Under the pieces are notes generated by a model. The model was given only the letters and a program-made list of their open reading frames with translations. It made no database searches and was not told where the DNA came from. A stretch of 7,251 nucleotides of DNA from assembly GCA_030431945.1 (NCBI GenBank), contig JAUIIF010000226.1, forward strand, positions 1-7,251, read 5' to 3'. The position numbers and the translations under genes were made by a program. Each line of letters starts with the position of its first letter. Within the stretch, counting starts at the first letter, position 1. Below are positions 5,649-7,251 of this stretch, piece by piece. This DNA comes from Bacteroidia bacterium (GTDB lineage Bacteria; Bacteroidota; Bacteroidia; Chitinophagales; Saprospiraceae).

Positions 5649-6545
5649 TCAATCCGTCAGTTCCCACGTAAGAATACGCCGATCGTCTCCGGCCGTTATC
5701 AGCGTTTTATCATCGAGCCACAGCAAGGTATTCACGGAGTTTACGTGGCCACGGTCGCGGACAACCTCACAGACCTTCAGCAGCCGGTAGGTTGCAGCAT
5801 CCCAGAGTTTAACTGTTTTATCGCGGCTGGCGGTGGCCAGGTACTGACCGTCAGGACTGAACGCAAGATCATTAATCGTCGCAGCGTGGGCCGGGATGGG
5901 CGAAAAGTTGCGCTTACTGAAGCCGGCGGTAAAAAACCTCAGGTGGGCATCCCGTCCGCCCATCAGTAACAGCGGGAAGTCCGGTTCCCACGCTACGGTA
6001 AAGGTCGAAGGCTCGTTCCCTGCGGTCGTCTGCAGCAACGCAAAGTCCTTCCGGTGTACGTGGTAGACTTTACCGTCGCTGGCACCAACGGCAAGCAACT
6101 CGCCGGCATGCGCGGAGCTTAAGGCAAGACACCGCAGGGAATTAGTGCTGAGCGGCAAGCTCTCCAGGGTTCTGCCGGTACGGGCATCCCAGCGGGTCAG
6201 CACGCCGTCACCACCGGCGGAAAACATCTCCTCCCCGGCCCTTAGCAAAGCAAATACGCCTCGCTGGTGATGTGCCACGTGCAGGTTGCGCTCCTCCGCT
6301 CCGGGGTACAGCCAGTGGACGCCGCCGTCGAGCGCGCCGGCGACCAGGCCGCCATCCGGCAGGGTTTCCAGGCTCAGGAATTTCCCACCATCCACCTTTG
6401 CCACCACCCGCCCCAGGTTCACATCTTCCCGGTGCCAGTGCACGATGTAGCCGTCTGCCGCCGCCGAATAAAAGCCGTCGGGTGCAGCGCGCAGCGCGTA
6501 AATGGCGGCGTTATGACCAGTTCGTTCTTCGGTTCTCGTGAGCAT
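5649..6545 (-). CDS. WD40-repeat beta-propeller protein
   Basis: A 298-residue protein made almost wholly of WD40 repeats. By eye there are seven: about 10-44, 45-85, 86-123, 124-166, 167-210, 211-253 and 254-298, enough for one closed seven-bladed propeller. Blade 6 is the most canonical (AHAATINDLAFSPDG ... SRDKTVKLWD, 219-249). Blades 1, 3 and 7 keep forms of the GH/SAxxDG/W pattern (SAAADGYIVHW, SAGGDGVLTRWD, TAGDDRRILTWE). There is no signal peptide, transmembrane segment or fused enzymatic domain, so a cytoplasmic protein-interaction scaffold is the likely role; its partner is unknown. The start is the ATG at 6545-6543, beginning nine residues before blade 1. The gene converges on the amidohydrolase cluster and diverges from the PPTase gene. 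No clear TANNTTTG promoter was found upstream. Confidence 0.9.
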   Translation of the reverse strand: MLTRTEERTGHNAAIYALRAAPDGFYSAAADGYIVHWHREDVNLGRVVAKVDGGKFLSLETLPDGGLVAGALDGGVHWLYPGAEERNLHVAHHQRGVFALLRAGEEMFSAGGDGVLTRWDARTGRTLESLPLSTNSLRCLALSSAHAGELLAVGASDGKVYHVHRKDFALLQTTAGNEPSTFTVAWEPDFPLLLMGGRDAHLRFFTAGFSKRNFSPIPAHAATINDLAFSPDGQYLATASRDKTVKLWDAATYRLLKVCEVVRDRGHVNSVNTLLWLDDKTLITAGDDRRILTWELTD

Positions 6546-6858
6546 ACCGGGTAAACAGTTGGTTGCGGCTCTGGTTGTCTTGGCTACCCTGATCTGGCAG
6601 CCCGACCGCTGCGGACGTAGTCATTGGCACTGTACCTGACCCGGGCACGTGTGTATAACCATTTGCACAACGAATACGAGGGGGGCAAGCCCCGCTCACT
6701 ACGAACAGTCCTTAGCAAAGGCCTAATTTTAGGACTGGCTGTGCATTTCGTTATTTACACCTCGGGCACCCGAGCCAAGTATAAAACCTCCCGATTCATT
6801 ACCTTCAGCCTCCACCCCACAACCCGTAACCCTTCGCAACCCGTAACCCCTCTCTCCC
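6546..6858. other. divergent intergenic region, no gene recognised
   Basis: These 313 bases separate the start of the WD40 gene from the start of the PPTase gene and must hold both promoters. They contain small inverted repeats: a G-rich hairpin at 6678-6697 with loop CAAG, CAGTCCT (6706-6712) with AGGACTG (6731-6737), and CTCGGG (6761-6766) with CCCGAG (6769-6774). TACCTTCA at 6800-6807 is a weak -7-like box for the PPTase gene. A + strand frame open over 6624-6899 runs into the PPTase coding sequence out of frame and looks non-coding. No tRNA, small-RNA signature or copy of the 17-bp repeat was seen. Confidence 0.6.
6820..6850 (+). repeat. two tandem copies of a 13-bp motif in the PPTase leader
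   Basis: CAACCCGTAACCC occurs at 6820-6832 and 6837-6849, a 17-base period, ending nine bases before the ATG at 6859. The leader is pyrimidine/A-rich with no Shine-Dalgarno, as usual for Bacteroidota. The motif could be a regulator or translation-control site, or simple slippage-derived duplication. Confidence 0.6.
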
Positions 6859-7251
6859 ATGTCCGTCATCCTTCACGAAGACTATCAGCCGCCCGGTGAG
6901 TGGGGTTTATGGCACATCACCGAAACCGAAAGCTGGCTGCGCGAAAACGTAGACCTCTCTGTGGCGGAGGAAACGGCCCTCACGCAGATTAAAGGAGAAG
7001 GACGCCGACGGGAGTTTCTTGCCGCCCGCATTTTATTGCACTACATGAGCGGTCGTAGTGAGCGTGGTGAATTGTATAAAGATACTGCCGGCAAACCACA
7101 CTTACGGGACTCGACCTTCCACGTTTCCATCAGTCATACCGTAAATTATGCCGCCGCTATTGCCCACCCAAACCCCTGCGGAATTGACGTACAGAGGATA
7201 GTACCCAGTATCCGGAAAATGGCGCATAAGTTCGTCGGGCCCGGAGAACAA
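6859..7251 (+). CDS. 4'-phosphopantetheinyl transferase, Sfp type (3' truncated by window)
   Basis: The first 131 residues are present and the frame is open at the window end. The family transfers 4'-phosphopantetheine from CoA to a conserved serine of acyl or peptidyl carrier proteins, activating them for fatty acid, polyketide or non-ribosomal peptide synthesis in the cytoplasm. Visible motifs in order: REFLAARILL (51-60), YKDTAGKPHL (73-82) with the GKP loop, HVSISHT (88-94), CGIDVQ (107-112) with the Mg2+-binding Asp110, and the start of the KFxxxxE helix, KFVGPGE (124-130). The second acidic Mg2+ ligand seen in Sfp (GIDIE) is Gln112 here, a variation also found in other members. About half of an Sfp-type protein (usually 200-240 residues) is present. 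The ATG at 6859 begins an N-terminus typical of Bacteroidota homologues (WGLWHITETESWL, 15-27). It is divergent from the WD40 gene; no carrier protein or synthase gene is in view. Confidence 0.92.
   Translation, partial: MSVILHEDYQPPGEWGLWHITETESWLRENVDLSVAEETALTQIKGEGRRREFLAARILLHYMSGRSERGELYKDTAGKPHLRDSTFHVSISHTVNYAAAIAHPNPCGIDVQRIVPSIRKMAHKFVGPGEQ

Noticed and set aside
5580..5969. 129-codon + strand open frame over the repeat element
   Set aside because: It begins inside the 17-bp repeat and is antisense to the conserved last WD40 blades.
6678..6697. G-rich hairpin as a terminator
   Set aside because: No T-run follows on either strand and no gene ends nearby.
6624..6899. 91-codon + strand open frame in the divergent intergenic region
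   Set aside because: It enters the PPTase coding sequence in another frame, and its product has no coherent hydrophobic or motif pattern.

Overview
The window looks like chromosomal DNA of a GC-rich Bacteroidota, most plausibly of the Saprospiria/Lewinella type. This is an inference from five things: an exported amidohydrolase-like cluster of a kind I associate with that phylum, no Shine-Dalgarno sequences before the starts, a TATCTTCA box resembling the Bacteroidota -7 element right before one gene, a stand-alone WD40 protein, and a phosphopantetheinyl transferase with Bacteroidota-style motifs. No mobile-element gene, CRISPR array, tRNA or rRNA was seen.

Layout. Bases 1-51 may hold the last codons of an upstream + strand gene. 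A class I SAM-dependent methyltransferase / spermidine-synthase-fold gene (217-906, GTG start) follows and ends in a probable terminator. A three-gene + strand cluster, 1074-5492, encodes three paralogous Sec-exported amidohydrolase-fold proteins. The middle one (2821-4173) keeps the expected metal ligands. The outer two (1074-2759 and 4185-5492) have lost the HxH motif and most other ligands, so they look like pseudoenzymes. The first also carries a C-terminal beta-rich domain behind a poly-lysine linker. The cluster ends in two abutting stem-loops, the second a strong intrinsic terminator. A convergent − strand gene (5649-6545) encodes a seven-bladed WD40 propeller. After a 313-base divergent intergenic region, a 4'-phosphopantetheinyl transferase gene starts at 6859 and runs off the end.

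The most unusual non-coding signal is a 17-bp NotI-site-containing repeat, GGCGCGGCCGCAGGTGC, present four times (one copy with one mismatch). All copies are intergenic. Two face each other across the methyltransferase gene. The other two form a perfect 17-bp inverted repeat around 47 bases in the gap between the convergent amidohydrolase and WD40 genes. This looks like a genome-wide REP/MITE-like family.

Working model (inference): the three amidohydrolase-fold proteins are co-expressed and exported to the periplasm or cell surface, where the one catalytically competent member may act with two non-catalytic relatives on a peptide or cyclic-amide substrate that cannot be named from sequence. 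The methyltransferase, WD40 and PPTase genes have no evident functional link to this cluster.
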